Below, piece after piece: positions 28,921-38,231 of a stretch of 64,000 bases of DNA. How positions within the stretch are numbered: position 1 is the first letter of the stretch; every line of letters begins with the position of its first letter. Source of the DNA: Gammaproteobacteria bacterium (lineage in GTDB: Bacteria; Pseudomonadota; Gammaproteobacteria; Steroidobacterales; GCA-2729495); assembly GCA_015709695.1 (NCBI GenBank), contig CP054183.1:682001-746000 (forward strand), written 5' to 3'. The notes beneath the pieces are model-generated. The model was given only the letters and a program-made list of their open reading frames with translations, was not told the DNA's origin and did no database searches. The position numbers and the translations under genes were made by a program.

Positions 28921-30174
28921 ATGTTTACGAGGGACCTGAAGATCGCCGGATTCGACCCGGACCTGGCTGCGGCGATCGCCGGCGAGCAACGCCGGCAGGA
29001 GGAGCACATCGAGCTCATCGCCTCGGAGAACTACGCCAGCCCGCGGGTGCTCGAGGCCCAGGGCAGCGTGCTGACCAACAAGTATGCCGAGGGCTACCCC
29101 GGCAAGCGCTACTACGGCGGCTGCGAGTACGTCGACCAGGCCGAGGTGCTGGCCATCGAGCGGGCGAAGAAGCTGTTCGGCGCCGGCTTCGCCAACGTCC
29201 AGCCGCATTCGGGCTCGCAGGCCAATGCGGCCGTGTACATGGCGCTGCTCAAGCCGGGCGACACGGTGCTCGGCATGAGCCTCGCCCACGGCGGGCACCT
29301 GACCCACGGCTCGCCGGTGAATTTCTCCGGGCGGCTGTACAACATCGTCTCCTACGGCCTCGATCCGGCCACCGGCGAGATCGACTACGCGGCCGTCGAG
29401 GCCCAGGCGCGCCAGCATCGCCCGAAGATGATCCTCGCCGGCTTCTCCGCCTATTCGCGGGTGGTGGACTGGCAGCGTTTCCGGCAGATCGCCGACGAGG
29501 TGGGGGCGGTGTTCTTCGTCGACATGGCCCACGTGGCGGGCCTGGTGGCGGCGGGCGAGTACCCCAATCCGGTGCCGATCGCCGATGTCACCACCACCAC
29601 TACCCACAAGACGCTGCGCGGTCCGCGCGGCGGGCTGATCCTCGCGCGCGACAACGAGGAGATCAACAAGAAGCTCAACTCCCTGGTGTTCCCCGGCATC
29701 CAGGGCGGGCCGCTGATGCATGTCGTGGCGGCCAAGGCCGTGGCGCTGCTGGAGGCGATGCAGCCGGAGTTCCGCGCCTACCAGAAGCAGGTCAAGGCCA
29801 ATGCGCGCCAGCTGGCGGCGGCGCTGGCCGGCCGCGGCTTCCGCATCGTCTCGGGTGGCACCGACAACCACATGTTCCTGCTCGACCTCATCGACAAGGA
29901 CATCACCGGCAAGGATGCCGACGCCGCACTGGGCCAGGCCAACATCACCGTGAACAAGAACGCGGTGCCCAACGACCCGCGCTCGCCCTTCGTCACCAGC
30001 GGCGTGCGCATGGGCACGCCCGCCATCACCACCCGCGGTTTCCGTGAGGCGGAGGTGGCCACCGTGGCCGGCTGGATCGCCGACATCCTCGATGACATCG
30101 GCGACGGCAGGCGCGTGGCGCGCGTGCGGGGCGAGGTGCTGGAGCTGTGCGGGAAGTTTCCGGTCTACCGGTGA
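28921..30174 (+). CDS. glyA: Serine hydroxymethyltransferase
   Basis: Interconverts serine and glycine with tetrahydrofolate and supplies one-carbon units. The 417-residue PLP enzyme has [33 protein letters not shown], the substrate loop around HSGSQAN, and the PLP-lysine motif [14 protein letters not shown] (Lys at about 229). A GGAGG at 28911-28915 sets the start at 28921. A TACAAT at 28888-28893 is a possible -10. It heads a plus-strand run into nrdR and the riboflavin genes, with a 65-base gap before nrdR. Confidence 0.98.
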   Translation: MFTRDLKIAGFDPDLAAAIAGEQRRQEEHIELIASENYASPRVLEAQGSVLTNKYAEGYPGKRYYGGCEYVDQAEVLAIERAKKLFGAGFANVQPHSGSQANAAVYMALLKPGDTVLGMSLAHGGHLTHGSPVNFSGRLYNIVSYGLDPATGEIDYAAVEAQARQHRPKMILAGFSAYSRVVDWQRFRQIADEVGAVFFVDMAHVAGLVAAGEYPNPVPIADVTTTTTHKTLRGPRGGLILARDNEEINKKLNSLVFPGIQGGPLMHVVAAKAVALLEAMQPEFRAYQKQVKANARQLAAALAGRGFRIVSGGTDNHMFLLDLIDKDITGKDADAALGQANITVNKNAVPNDPRSPFVTSGVRMGTPAITTRGFREAEVATVAGWIADILDDIGDGRRVARVRGEVLELCGKFPVYR

Positions 30175-30239
30175 GGCGGCCGTGAGCAGCCGCAAGCCGG
30201 GGCGTGCGCCGTGGCGGCGCTGAGCCACGGAGGCCGGCC

Positions 30240-30743
30240 ATGCACTGTCCGTTCTGCAGCCACGAGGAAACCAAGGTGATCGACTCGCGCCTCGCCGGCG
30301 AGGGGCGCCAGATCCGCCGCCGCCGCGAGTGCCAGCAGTGCGGCGAGCGCTTCACCACCTTCGAGACCGCGGAACTGGTGATGCCCCGGCTGGTGAAGCG
30401 CGATGGCGCCCGCGAGCCCTTCGACGAGGCGAAGCTGCGCAATGGCATGGTCCGTGCGCTGGAGAAGCGGCCGGTGAGCATGGAGGCGGTGGAGGCGGCG
30501 CTGGCGCGCATCATCCACGGCCTGCAGACCATGGGCGAGCGCGAGATCGCCTCGCGCCAGGTGGGTGAGCTGGTGATGGAGGAATTGCGTCGTCTGGACG
30601 AGGTGGCCTACGTGCGCTTTGCCTCCGTCTACCGCAGCTTCCAGGACGTCACCGCCTTCCAGGAGGAGATCCACCGCCTGCGCGAGATGGGCGACGCCGA
30701 GAAGCGCCGCAACCAGCTTTCGCTGCTGCCGGACGAGGAATGA
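30240..30743 (+). CDS. nrdR: Transcriptional repressor NrdR
   Basis: Senses dATP/ATP and represses ribonucleotide reductase genes by binding NrdR boxes. The 167-residue protein has an N-terminal zinc ribbon with MHCPFC and [12 protein letters not shown], then an ATP-cone domain ([19 protein letters not shown] ... [22 protein letters not shown]). The ATG at 30240 gives the family N-terminus MHCPFC; the upstream in-frame ATG adds residues not found in homologues. It overlaps ribD as ATGA, the common nrdR-rib arrangement in proteobacteria. No nrd gene is in the window. Confidence 0.96.
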   Translation: MHCPFCSHEETKVIDSRLAGEGRQIRRRRECQQCGERFTTFETAELVMPRLVKRDGAREPFDEAKLRNGMVRALEKRPVSMEAVEAALARIIHGLQTMGEREIASRQVGELVMEELRRLDEVAYVRFASVYRSFQDVTAFQEEIHRLREMGDAEKRRNQLSLLPDEE

Positions 30744-31843
30744 ACGCCAGCGCCAGCGACTTCGCCTTCATGGCCCGCGCCCTGCAGCTGGCGCGGCATG
30801 GGCTCTTCAGCGCCCATCCGAACCCGCGGGTCGGCTGCGTGATCGTGGCCGGCGGCGAGGTGGTGGGCGAGGGCTGGCATGCGCGCACCGGCGGGCCCCA
30901 CGCCGAGGCAGTGGCCCTCGCGGCAGCGGGCGAGCGTTCCCGTGGCGCCACCGCCTACGTCAGCCTCGAGCCCTGCTGCCACCAGGGGCGCACGCCGCCG
31001 TGCACCGCGGCGCTCATCGCCGCCGGTGTCAGGCGCGTGGTGTACGCGGCAGGGGACGCCAACCCGCGGGTCGCGGGGCGGGGGGCGGCGCAGCTCCGCG
31101 AGGCAGGCATCGAGGTCCTCGGCGGCGTGCTGGAGGCGGAGGCGCGGCGGCTGAACATCGGCTTCTTCTCCCGCATGGAACGCGGCCGGCCCTGGGTGCG
31201 TGTCAAGCTGGCGACCAGCCTCGACGGCCGCACCGCGCTCGCCAGCGGGGAGAGCCGCTGGATCACCGGCGAAGCGGCCCGGCGTGATGCGCACGGGCTG
31301 CGCGCGGGAAGTTCGGTGATCCTCACCGGCGTGGGCACGGTGCTGGCCGATGACCCCGCACTGACGGTGCGCCGTGCGGACCTGGGGGATGTGCTCGTGC
31401 CGGAAAGGGTGGTGCTCGATTCGACGCTGCGCACGCCAGCGGCTGCGAAGCTGCTGCAGCCGCCCGGATCCAGCCGCATCTTCTGCACCCGGCCGGATCC
31501 GGACCGCGCCGCCGCCTTGCGCGTCGCCGGTGCCGTGATCGAGACCGTCCCCGGGGACGGCGCGCGTCCCGACCTTGCGGCGGTGATGCAGCGGCTCGCG
31601 GCACTGGAGGTGAACGAGGTGCTGGTGGAGGCGGGGGCCGGCCTCAATGGCGCTTTGCTCGATGCCGGGCTGGTCGACGAGCTGGTGGTGTACCTGGCAC
31701 CGGTCGTCCTGGGGGGCGACGCCTTCGGCATGTTCGCCAGCCGCCCGCTCGAGGGCATGGCGCAGCGCCATGCCTTCGAGTTCGCCGGCCTGCGCCGTGT
31801 CGGCGCCGACCTGAAACTGACCTACCTGCCCCGGAGATCCTGA
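30740..31843 (+). CDS. ribD: Riboflavin biosynthesis deaminase/reductase
   Basis: A bifunctional enzyme for the second and third steps of riboflavin synthesis: deamination of the pyrimidine ring, then NADPH-dependent reduction of the ribosyl chain. The N-terminal deaminase has the zinc site [10 protein letters not shown] and [14 protein letters not shown] (about residues 50-90). The C-terminal reductase starts near [18 protein letters not shown] and includes [21 protein letters not shown] (about 170). The length of 367 is typical. It overlaps nrdR (ATGA) and ribE (TGATG), so translation is coupled on both sides. Confidence 0.96.
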   Translation: MNASASDFAFMARALQLARHGLFSAHPNPRVGCVIVAGGEVVGEGWHARTGGPHAEAVALAAAGERSRGATAYVSLEPCCHQGRTPPCTAALIAAGVRRVVYAAGDANPRVAGRGAAQLREAGIEVLGGVLEAEARRLNIGFFSRMERGRPWVRVKLATSLDGRTALASGESRWITGEAARRDAHGLRAGSSVILTGVGTVLADDPALTVRRADLGDVLVPERVVLDSTLRTPAAAKLLQPPGSSRIFCTRPDPDRAAALRVAGAVIETVPGDGARPDLAAVMQRLAALEVNEVLVEAGAGLNGALLDAGLVDELVVYLAPVVLGGDAFGMFASRPLEGMAQRHAFEFAGLRRVGADLKLTYLPRRS

Positions 31844-32439
31844 TGTTCACCGGCATCGTGCAATGCGTGGGGACCGTGCGCGACGTGACACCGCGGGACG
31901 GTGACAGCGAAATCCGCGTGGATGTCGACGGCCTGCCCGAGTCGCGGCTGGCGCCCGGCGCCAGCGTGGCGGTCAACGGCGTGTGCCTGACCGTGACCAG
32001 GCGCGGCGGCGGCAGCGCCAGCTTCGATGTCTCTCGCGAGACGCTGGCGCTCACCACGCTCGGCAGGCTCACCGCGGGAAGCCGCGTCAATCTCGAGCCG
32101 GCCCTGGTGCTGGCCGACACCCTGGGAGGGCACCTGGTCTCCGGCCATGTCGACGGCATCGGCGAGGTGCTGGCGCTGGAGCCCGACGCGCGCTCCACCC
32201 GCATGCGCCTGCGCGTGCCGGCGGAGCTGGCCCGCTACGTGGCCCGCAAGGGCTCGCTCTGCGTGGATGGCGTCAGCCTCACCGTCAACGCTGTTGCCGG
32301 CGACCGGGCCGACGTCAATCTCGTGCCTCACACCCTGCGGAGCACTATCATGGAGGACTACAGGCCCGGCACCGCGGTCAACATCGAGGTCGACCTCATC
32401 GCCCGCTACCTCGAACGCCTGGTCGCCGACGGAAAATGA
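31843..32439 (+). CDS. ribE: Riboflavin synthase, alpha chain
   Basis: The last step of the pathway: dismutates two 6,7-dimethyl-8-ribityllumazine molecules to riboflavin. The 198-residue protein has two similar lumazine-binding barrels, the first beginning [12 protein letters not shown] and holding VNGVCLTVT, the second holding GHLVSGHVDGIGEV and VDGVSLTVNAV. The C-terminal helix includes the trimer-forming segment NIEVDLIARYLERL. The gene starts within the ribD stop (TGATG) and ends overlapping the next gene as ATGA. Confidence 0.96.
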   Translation: MFTGIVQCVGTVRDVTPRDGDSEIRVDVDGLPESRLAPGASVAVNGVCLTVTRRGGGSASFDVSRETLALTTLGRLTAGSRVNLEPALVLADTLGGHLVSGHVDGIGEVLALEPDARSTRMRLRVPAELARYVARKGSLCVDGVSLTVNAVAGDRADVNLVPHTLRSTIMEDYRPGTAVNIEVDLIARYLERLVADGK

Positions 32440-33581
32440 ACATGCAGGAACAGGCCCGCGACAACTCCTTCGCCTTCAGCGACATCCGCGACATCATCGC
32501 GGACATCCGCGACGGGCGCATGGTCATCATCGTCGACGACGAGGACCGCGAGAACGAGGGCGACCTGATCATGGCTGCCTCCAAGGTGCGCCCGGAGGAC
32601 ATCAACTACATGGCCCGCTTCGGCCGCGGGCTGATCTGCCTGACACTGAGCCGCAGCCGCTGCCAGCAGCTGCGCCTGCCGCTGATGGTCAACGGCACCG
32701 ACGAGCAGCAGGCCACCAACTTCACCGTGTCGATCGAGGCGGCGGAGGGCGTCACCACCGGCATCTCCGCCCACGACCGTGCGCACACCATCCGTGTCGC
32801 GGTGGCGCCCGAGGCTCGTGCCGAGGACCTGCGCCAGCCGGGCCATGTCTTCCCGCTGATGGCGCAGCCCGGCGGCGTGCTGACCCGTGCCGGGCACACC
32901 GAGGCCGGTTGCGACCTCGCGCGCCTGGCAGGGCTGGAACCGGCGGCGGTGATCGTCGAGATCCTCAACGAGGACGGCACCATGGCGCGCCGGCCGCAGC
33001 TCGAGGAGTTCGCGCGCCAGCATGGGCTGCGCATCGGCAGCATCGCCGACCTCATCCGCTTCCGGCTGCAGCACGAGGTGTCGGTGGAGCGCATCGGCGA
33101 GCACCGGGTGGACACCGAGATGGGCGCGTTCCGCCTGTACTGCTACGAGGACCACGTCAGCCGCAACGTGCACCTGGCACTGGTGCACGGCGACATTTCC
33201 GCTGATCAGGTGCCGCTGGTGCGTGTCCACGTGCAGGACACGCTCGGCGACGTCATCGGCGTGCAGGGTCCGCAGCTCGGCTGGCCGCTGCGCGCAGCCA
33301 TGCGCCGCATCGTTGCCGCGGGCGCCGGGGTGGTGGTGCTGCTGCGCTATCCGGAGACGCCGCGCCAGCTGGTGGCGGCCGTGCGTGCGCTGGCGCAGCC
33401 GCAGCCGGCGGAGCAGCCGCGCCGCGAGCGTGTCGCGGTGCTGCGCACCTTCGGCACCGGTGCGCAGATCCTGCGCGACCTCGGTGTCACGCGCATGCGG
33501 GTGCTCAGCGCGCCCAAGCAGATGCATGCGATTTCCGGCTTCGGGCTGGAAGTAGTAGAGTACGTGGATGACCCGGCCTGA
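32436..33581 (+). CDS. ribB: 3,4-dihydroxy-2-butanone-4-phosphate synthase fused to a degenerate GTP cyclohydrolase II domain (RibBX-like)
   Basis: The N-terminal half (residues about 1-210) is a complete RibB that makes the four-carbon unit from ribulose 5-phosphate: [28 protein letters not shown] and [17 protein letters not shown] carry the active-site residues. The C-terminal half has the outline of GTP cyclohydrolase II but not its catalytic parts. Where active enzymes have HSECLTGD and SLRCDCG it has [19 protein letters not shown], without the three zinc cysteines, and the RQEGRGIGL stretch is replaced by [11 protein letters not shown]. It should therefore lack cyclohydrolase activity. 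The start (ATG 32436) overlaps ribE as ATGA. Automatic pipelines would call this bifunctional RibBA; I think that is wrong here. Confidence 0.93.
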   Translation: MNMQEQARDNSFAFSDIRDIIADIRDGRMVIIVDDEDRENEGDLIMAASKVRPEDINYMARFGRGLICLTLSRSRCQQLRLPLMVNGTDEQQATNFTVSIEAAEGVTTGISAHDRAHTIRVAVAPEARAEDLRQPGHVFPLMAQPGGVLTRAGHTEAGCDLARLAGLEPAAVIVEILNEDGTMARRPQLEEFARQHGLRIGSIADLIRFRLQHEVSVERIGEHRVDTEMGAFRLYCYEDHVSRNVHLALVHGDISADQVPLVRVHVQDTLGDVIGVQGPQLGWPLRAAMRRIVAAGAGVVVLLRYPETPRQLVAAVRALAQPQPAEQPRRERVAVLRTFGTGAQILRDLGVTRMRVLSAPKQMHAISGFGLEVVEYVDDPA

Positions 33582-33610
33582 GGCCGGCAACGTCGTTCTT
33601 TAAGGTCGCC

Positions 33611-34078
33611 ATGCGCACACTCGAAGGCCAGCTCAACGTCCGCGACGCGAAGTTCTGCATCCTCGCGGCCCGCTTCAACGACCGCATAGTCGAGGACCTG
33701 GTGCGCGGCGCCCTGGACACCCTCAGGCGCCACGGCATACCCGATACCGCCATCGACCTGGTGCGCGTGCCGGGGGCCTACGAGCTGCCGCTGGCGGCGA
33801 AGAAGGTGGCGCGCACCCGCCAGTACGACGGCCTGGTGGCCCTCGGGGCGGTGATCCGCGGCGCGACCCCGCATTTCGATTACGTCTGCGGCGAATGCGC
33901 GGCCGGGCTCGGCCGCGTCAGCCTGGAGTTCGACCTGCCGATCGGCTTCGGGGTGCTGACCTGCGACACCGTGGACCAGGCGGTGGAGCGTTCCGGCGTC
34001 AAGCATGGCAACAAGGGCGCGGATGCTGCGCTGGCCGCCATCGAGATGGTGAGCCTGCTGCGGCAGATCGCTCCCTGA
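33611..34078 (+). CDS. ribH: 6,7-dimethyl-8-ribityllumazine synthase
   Basis: Condenses the pyrimidine intermediate with the four-carbon unit to give lumazine, forming pentamers or icosahedral shells. The 155 residues contain the family's ordered motifs: AARFNDRIVEDL, VRVPGAYELPLAAKK, LGAVIRGATPHFDYVC (with the catalytic-site His) and SGVKHGNKGADAALAAIEM near the C-terminus. It follows the ribB fusion by 29 bases and precedes nusB by 16, the standard rib-nusB layout. Confidence 0.96.
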   Translation: MRTLEGQLNVRDAKFCILAARFNDRIVEDLVRGALDTLRRHGIPDTAIDLVRVPGAYELPLAAKKVARTRQYDGLVALGAVIRGATPHFDYVCGECAAGLGRVSLEFDLPIGFGVLTCDTVDQAVERSGVKHGNKGADAALAAIEMVSLLRQIAP

Positions 34079-34094
34079 GCGGCGGGCGACCCCC

Positions 34095-34514
34095 ATGGCT
34101 CGTGGTCGCCACGGCGCGCGCCGCCTCGTGCTGCAGGCCCTGTACCAGCACCAGCTGGCCGGGCACAGCCCCGCGGAGCTCATCGCCCAGTTCAGCGTCA
34201 GCAAGGAATTCCGCGGCATCGATGCCGCGTATTTCAATTTGCTGGTGGAGGAGATCATCCCTGCCGGGGCGGCGCTCGACGAGCTGATCGCCGCGGCCGC
34301 CGACCGGCCGGTGAACCAGCTCGATCCGGTGGAGCGGGCCGTGCTGTGGATCGGCCTGACCGAGCTGCGCGCGCATGCCGACGTGCCCGAGCGCGTGGTC
34401 ATCGATGAAGCCATCGAGCTGGCCAAGGAGTTCGGCGCCCAGGACGGCTTCCGCTACGTCAACGCGGTGCTCGACGGCATGGTTCGCCGGCTGCGCCCGC
34501 CCGCCGGCGGCTGA
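34095..34514 (+). CDS. nusB: Transcription antitermination factor NusB
   Basis: An all-helical RNA-binding protein that works with NusE (S10) on boxA in rRNA transcription antitermination. The 139 residues begin with the basic stretch ARGRHGARRLVLQALYQHQLAG and end with the helices VIDEAIELAKEFGAQDGFRYVNAVLDGM, both strongly conserved. It lies between ribH and thiL, 3 bases before thiL. Confidence 0.95.
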   Translation: MARGRHGARRLVLQALYQHQLAGHSPAELIAQFSVSKEFRGIDAAYFNLLVEEIIPAGAALDELIAAAADRPVNQLDPVERAVLWIGLTELRAHADVPERVVIDEAIELAKEFGAQDGFRYVNAVLDGMVRRLRPPAGG

Positions 34515-34517
34515 GCC

Positions 34518-35483
34518 GTGGCCGCGCGGCGCCCGGCCCTCGACGAGGCGACGCTGATCGGGCGCTACTTCGCGCGGCGGTCGCCGGCCAATCGCGGCGT
34601 GATCCTCGGCATCGGCGACGATGCCGCCGTGACGCGGCTGCCACGCGGCCATGAGCTGGTGACGGCCACCGACGCCATCTTCGAAGGCGTGCACTACCCG
34701 CATGGCACGCCGCCGCGCGCCATCGGCCACCGCTGCCTCGCCGTCAACCTGAGCGATCTCGCCGCCATGGGCGCCACGCCGCTCTGGGCCTCGCTGGCGC
34801 TGAGCCTGCCGCGCGCCACCGATGCCTGGCTGCGCGAGTTTTCCGCCGGCTTCTTCGCGCTGGCCCGGACCTGGAACGTGGCGCTCATCGGTGGCGACAC
34901 CGTGCGCGGGCCGGCGGGAGCCACGGTGACGGTGCAGGGTCATGTGCGCCGCGGCCGTTACCTGACGCGTGATGCGGCACGGCCCGGCGACGGCATCTGG
35001 GTCACCGGCCGCCCGGGCGACGCGGTGGCCGGCCGGCTGCAGCTCGGGGTGCGTGGCGCCAGCCTGCTGCTCCGCCAGCGTTTCCTCTACCCGGTGCCGA
35101 GGCTGCGCGAGGGCAGGGCGCTCGTCGGCATCGCCTCGGCGATGATGGACGTCTCCGACGGCCTGCACGACGATCTCGGCAAGCTCATGAGTGCCAGCGG
35201 CTGCGGCGCCGACCTCGACGCCGGCCGCCTGCCGTTGTCGCGGCGGCTGGTGAGCGCGGTGGGTCGCGAGGCCGCGCGTCACCTGGCGCTCTGCGGCGGC
35301 GATGACTACGAGCTGCTCTTCACCGTGCCCGTGCGCCGCGAAGCGCAGCTCGCCCGCACCATCAGCGGCTGGGCATTGCCGGTCACCCGCATCGGCACCG
35401 TGCGCCGCGCCGCGGGCCTGCGCTGGAGCATGGACGACAAGCCTTTCCGCTTCCGCGACCGGACGTTCCGGCATTTCGCGTAG
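34518..35483 (+). CDS. thiL: Thiamine-monophosphate kinase
   Basis: Phosphorylates thiamine monophosphate to the active cofactor thiamine diphosphate. The 321-residue PurM/ThiL-fold protein shows GIGDDAAV (about 34-41), the metal-binding TDAIFEGVHY, AVNLSDLAAMGATPLW, IGGDT, and MMDVSDGLHDDLGKLM (about 210) with conserved aspartates. It starts with GTG at 34518, three bases after nusB; the first in-frame ATG would remove the substrate-binding N-terminus. Its partner in the operon is pgpA, 7 bases downstream. Confidence 0.95.
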   Translation: MAARRPALDEATLIGRYFARRSPANRGVILGIGDDAAVTRLPRGHELVTATDAIFEGVHYPHGTPPRAIGHRCLAVNLSDLAAMGATPLWASLALSLPRATDAWLREFSAGFFALARTWNVALIGGDTVRGPAGATVTVQGHVRRGRYLTRDAARPGDGIWVTGRPGDAVAGRLQLGVRGASLLLRQRFLYPVPRLREGRALVGIASAMMDVSDGLHDDLGKLMSASGCGADLDAGRLPLSRRLVSAVGREAARHLALCGGDDYELLFTVPVRREAQLARTISGWALPVTRIGTVRRAAGLRWSMDDKPFRFRDRTFRHFA

Positions 35484-35490
35484 CACCGCG

Positions 35491-35991
35491 ATGCCCCTCC
35501 CTCCCGACCGCTCCCTGCCCCGCGAAGTGCTGCGCCACCCCGTGCACTGGCTGCCCTTCGGCCTCGGTGCGGGCCTGCTGCCCTGGGCGCCGGGCACCTG
35601 GGGTTCGCTGCTTGCGGTGATGCTGTTCTGGCTGCTGCCGCCGCTCGAGCCGCTGCTGCACCTCGGGCTGGCCGCCGCGGGTTTCGTGCTGGGCGTGGGG
35701 CTCTGCGGGCTGAGCGCGCGCCGGCTCGGGGTGCACGATCATCCGGGCATCGTGCTGGATGAAATCGTGGCCATGTGGGCGACGCTGGCGGCGGTGCCGC
35801 GCGCCGCGCTGTGGTGCGGGCTGGCTTTCATCGCCTTCCGCGTGATGGACATCTGGAAGCCCTGGCCGATCCGCGAGGCGGATCACAGAATCCCCGGGGG
35901 CCTGGGAATTATGCTCGACGATGCGTTGGCGGCCGCATTTGCGGCCGCGGTTGTGTCGAGCCTGTGGAAACTCAGCGAATCCCTGTACTGA
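35491..35991 (+). CDS. pgpA: Phosphatidylglycerophosphatase A
   Basis: An inner-membrane phosphatase that forms phosphatidylglycerol from its phosphate. The 166 residues contain the family's metal-binding pattern: FGLGAGLLPWAPGTWGSL near the N-terminus and HPGIVLDEIVAMW with the conserved Asp-Glu (about 88-100), then FRVMDIWKPWPIREAD. Three to four hydrophobic helices are visible. It ends the rib-nusB-thiL-pgpA run. The next gene probably begins inside its last 28 bases. Confidence 0.94.
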   Translation: MPLPPDRSLPREVLRHPVHWLPFGLGAGLLPWAPGTWGSLLAVMLFWLLPPLEPLLHLGLAAAGFVLGVGLCGLSARRLGVHDHPGIVLDEIVAMWATLAAVPRAALWCGLAFIAFRVMDIWKPWPIREADHRIPGGLGIMLDDALAAAFAAAVVSSLWKLSESLY

Positions 35992-37313
35992 CGGATGCCG
36001 CGACCGCCGCCGCAGCCGCGACGCCAGCCTCGGCCGCGGACGCCGGGCCGGTGCCCGGGCGCATCGGCAAGTACGTCATCGTCAACGAGGTCGGCCGCGG
36101 CAGCACCGGCACGGTGTACCTGTCCCACGATCCGTTCTTCAAGCGCGACGTCGCCATCAAGGTCTACAACATCGTCACCGACGAGGACCCCGAGCGGGCG
36201 AAGATCGCCCGCAAGATGTTCTTCAACGAGGCGCGCATGGTGGGGATGCTGCAGCATCCGAACATCCTGCCGATCTACGACGCCGGCGAGGAGGATGGCC
36301 GGTACTACGTCGTCATGGAACATGTGCAGGGCGCGCGAACGCTGGCGGCCTACTGCCGGCCGGACAACCTGCTGCGGGTCGATGACGTCGTCAAGACCAT
36401 CTACAAGTGCGCCCGTGCCCTGCAGTACGCGCACAAGCGCGGCGTCATCCACCGCGACATCAAGCCGAGCAACATCATGCTGATGCGCGACAACGACGTG
36501 CGCATCATCGACTTCGGCATCGCCCTGCTGCGCGACGCGGATGTCTCCAGGATCGAGGGCATCGCCGGCTCGCCGAGCTACATGTCCCCGGAGCAGGTGG
36601 AGTCCGCGGAAATCACGCCGGCCTCCGACATCTACTCCCTGGGCGCGGTGATGTACGAGCTGCTGACCGGATTCCGTCCGTTCCGCGCCAGCACCCTGTC
36701 GCGGCTGCTCAACCAGATCGTCTATGCCACGCCGCCGCCGCTGCACTCGCTGCGCGAAGGCATTCCCGACGAGCTGGAGCAGGCGGTGATGGCGGTGCTC
36801 GCCAAGTCGCCGCCTGCGCGCATCAATGGCGCCGAGCTGGCCGCACGGCTCACCCGGGTCTACCAGCAGCTGCGCCAGGAATATGCCAAGGTCGACAACC
36901 AGGAGCACTTCGACCAGTTGCGCCGCCTGAGCTTCTTCCACGACTTCTCCGGCCCCGAGATCTGGGAGCTGCTGCGCGCCAGCGAGTGGCGTGAGTACAG
37001 CGGCGGCGACGAGATCGTCCGCGAGGGCGAGATGGATGACCGCTTCTACGTCATCGTCGCCGGCGGTGTCAGTGTCGAGATGAACGGCAGGGCGGTGGGC
37101 GTGCTGGGCGAGGGCGACTGCTTCGGCGAGAGCAGCTACGTCGGTGGCGTGAAGCGCAATTCCACCATCCGCGCGGAGGAGCCCGTCACCGTGCTGAGCG
37201 TCAGCGCCACGCTGCTGGAGCAGGTATCCACCGACTGCCAGCTGCGCTTCAACAAGGTGTTCCTGCGCTCGCTGATCCGCCGCCTGCAGGGGTCCAACGG
37301 CACGCGCACCTGA
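35964..37313 (+). CDS. Ser/Thr protein kinase with C-terminal cyclic-nucleotide-binding domain
   Basis: A Hanks-type kinase of about 449 residues. Kinase motifs: Gly loop GRGSTG (44-49), VAIK lysine (66), HRDIKPSN (163-170), DFG (183-185), and SPSYMSPEQ in the activation segment. A cNMP-binding domain of about 120 residues follows (LSFFHDFSGPEIWELL, VREGEMDDRFYVIVAGGVSVEM, LGEGDCFGES). There is no transmembrane helix. So kinase activity may respond to cAMP or a related nucleotide; this is inference. There is no ATG before the catalytic domain, and GTG at 35964, inside pgpA, is the best start; a CTG overlapping the pgpA stop is the alternative. It is convergent with xseB. Confidence 0.85.
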   Translation: METQRIPVLTDAATAAAAATPASAADAGPVPGRIGKYVIVNEVGRGSTGTVYLSHDPFFKRDVAIKVYNIVTDEDPERAKIARKMFFNEARMVGMLQHPNILPIYDAGEEDGRYYVVMEHVQGARTLAAYCRPDNLLRVDDVVKTIYKCARALQYAHKRGVIHRDIKPSNIMLMRDNDVRIIDFGIALLRDADVSRIEGIAGSPSYMSPEQVESAEITPASDIYSLGAVMYELLTGFRPFRASTLSRLLNQIVYATPPPLHSLREGIPDELEQAVMAVLAKSPPARINGAELAARLTRVYQQLRQEYAKVDNQEHFDQLRRLSFFHDFSGPEIWELLRASEWREYSGGDEIVREGEMDDRFYVIVAGGVSVEMNGRAVGVLGEGDCFGESSYVGGVKRNSTIRAEEPVTVLSVSATLLEQVSTDCQLRFNKVFLRSLIRRLQGSNGTRT

Positions 37314-37332
37314 ACGGTGCAGCGCGCCCGGT

Positions 37333-37605
37333 TCAGTCCGCGGCGTCTTCCCCGTCGTCGCCGGCATCCTGCCCGGCGAGGGTCTCCGGATCCAGGTCGC
37401 GCAGCTCCGTGCCCATCAGCTGCTGCACCCGCTGCTCGGCATCCTTCAGCGCCGCCTGGCAGTCGCGGCTGAGGCGCACGCCGCGTTCGAACTGCTTCAG
37501 CGATTTCTCCAGCGGCTGGTCGGCCGATTCCAGCTGCTCGACGATTTCCTCGAGCTCGGCCAGGGCCTTCTCGAGATCGATGCGGGGGCGGCGCGAATCC
37601 GTCAT
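37333..37605 (-). CDS. xseB: Exodeoxyribonuclease VII small subunit
   Basis: The 90-residue small subunit that forms the helical legs of exonuclease VII with XseA. The core [20 protein letters not shown] and [29 protein letters not shown] is diagnostic. The ATG at 37605 starts just before the conserved helix; the frame runs a little further but lacks family residues there. In most gammaproteobacteria it precedes ispA and dxs, but here the gene downstream is a convergent kinase, so it stands alone. It is divergent from rubrerythrin. Confidence 0.92.
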   Translation of the reverse strand: MTDSRRPRIDLEKALAELEEIVEQLESADQPLEKSLKQFERGVRLSRDCQAALKDAEQRVQQLMGTELRDLDPETLAGQDAGDDGEDAAD

Positions 37606-37700
37606 GACAGGTGGGCTTGGCTGTGAACGCCGGCTAACTTCGCACACGGGTCCGGGACGGTCAATCGCAGCAGCGTGGCGTGTATAGTGAGGCGGCTGAT

Positions 37701-37730
37701 TTGACAGCCCGGGCCCGGGCTGCCTATATT
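37701..37730 (+). promoter_or_regulatory. Near-consensus promoter for rubrerythrin with a palindromic spacer
   Basis: TTGACA at 37701-37706 and TATATT at 37725-37730 are separated by 18 bases. The first 14 spacer bases, GCCCGGGCCCGGGC (37707-37720), form a perfect palindrome, a position where regulators of the MerR or Rrf2 type can bind. An AT-rich stretch continues to about 37747, and GAGGAG at 37776-37781 gives a good ribosome-binding site. Confidence 0.7.
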
Positions 37731-37788
37731 TGGATCAATTCTAATTTCGGCCCGGATGGGCCGGGCCAGCCAGTCGAGGAGAAGATCA

Positions 37789-38208
37789 GTGAAGCTCAAG
37801 GGAAGCAAGACCGAGAAGAACCTGAAGGACGCGTTTTCCGGCGAGTCCCAGGCCAACCGTCGTTACCTGTATTTCGCACTGAAGGCCGACGTCGAGGGCC
37901 ACAATGACGTCGCCGCGGTGTTCCGTTCCACGGCCGAGGGCGAGACCGGCCATGCCCATGGCCACCTCGAGTACCTCGAGGCGGTGGGTGATCCCGCCAC
38001 GGGTCTGCCGATCGGCGAGACCAATGCCAACCTCAAGGCCGCCATCGCCGGCGAGACCCACGAGTACACCGACATGTACCCGGGCATGGCCAAGGCCGCC
38101 CGCGAGGAGGGTTTCGGCGAGATCGCCGACTGGTTCGAGACTCTGGCCAAGGCGGAGCGTTCCCACGCCAACCGCTTCCAGAAGGCTCTCGACACGCTGG
38201 GTCGCTGA
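37789..38208 (+). CDS. Rubrerythrin (ferritin-like di-iron protein, short form)
   Basis: A 139-residue ferritin-like protein that reduces peroxide at a di-iron site. Helix motifs with the iron-binding glutamates are visible: [52 protein letters not shown] and [17 protein letters not shown]. The C-terminal rubredoxin domain of classical rubrerythrin is absent, as in the short erythrin-type forms. It begins with GTG at 37789, seven bases after GAGGAG. Downstream come an Fe-S oxidoreductase and a DUF3501 protein, a recurrent trio in proteobacteria thought to serve oxidative-stress defence. Confidence 0.93.
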   Translation: MKLKGSKTEKNLKDAFSGESQANRRYLYFALKADVEGHNDVAAVFRSTAEGETGHAHGHLEYLEAVGDPATGLPIGETNANLKAAIAGETHEYTDMYPGMAKAAREEGFGEIADWFETLAKAERSHANRFQKALDTLGR

Positions 38209-38231
38209 GCCCCTGACATCGAGTGATTGAA

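Noticed and set aside
30175..30740. FMN riboswitch controlling the riboflavin genes
   Set aside because: The rib genes follow nrdR with overlapping codons, so there is no leader, and no RFN-element core is visible in the glyA-nrdR gap.
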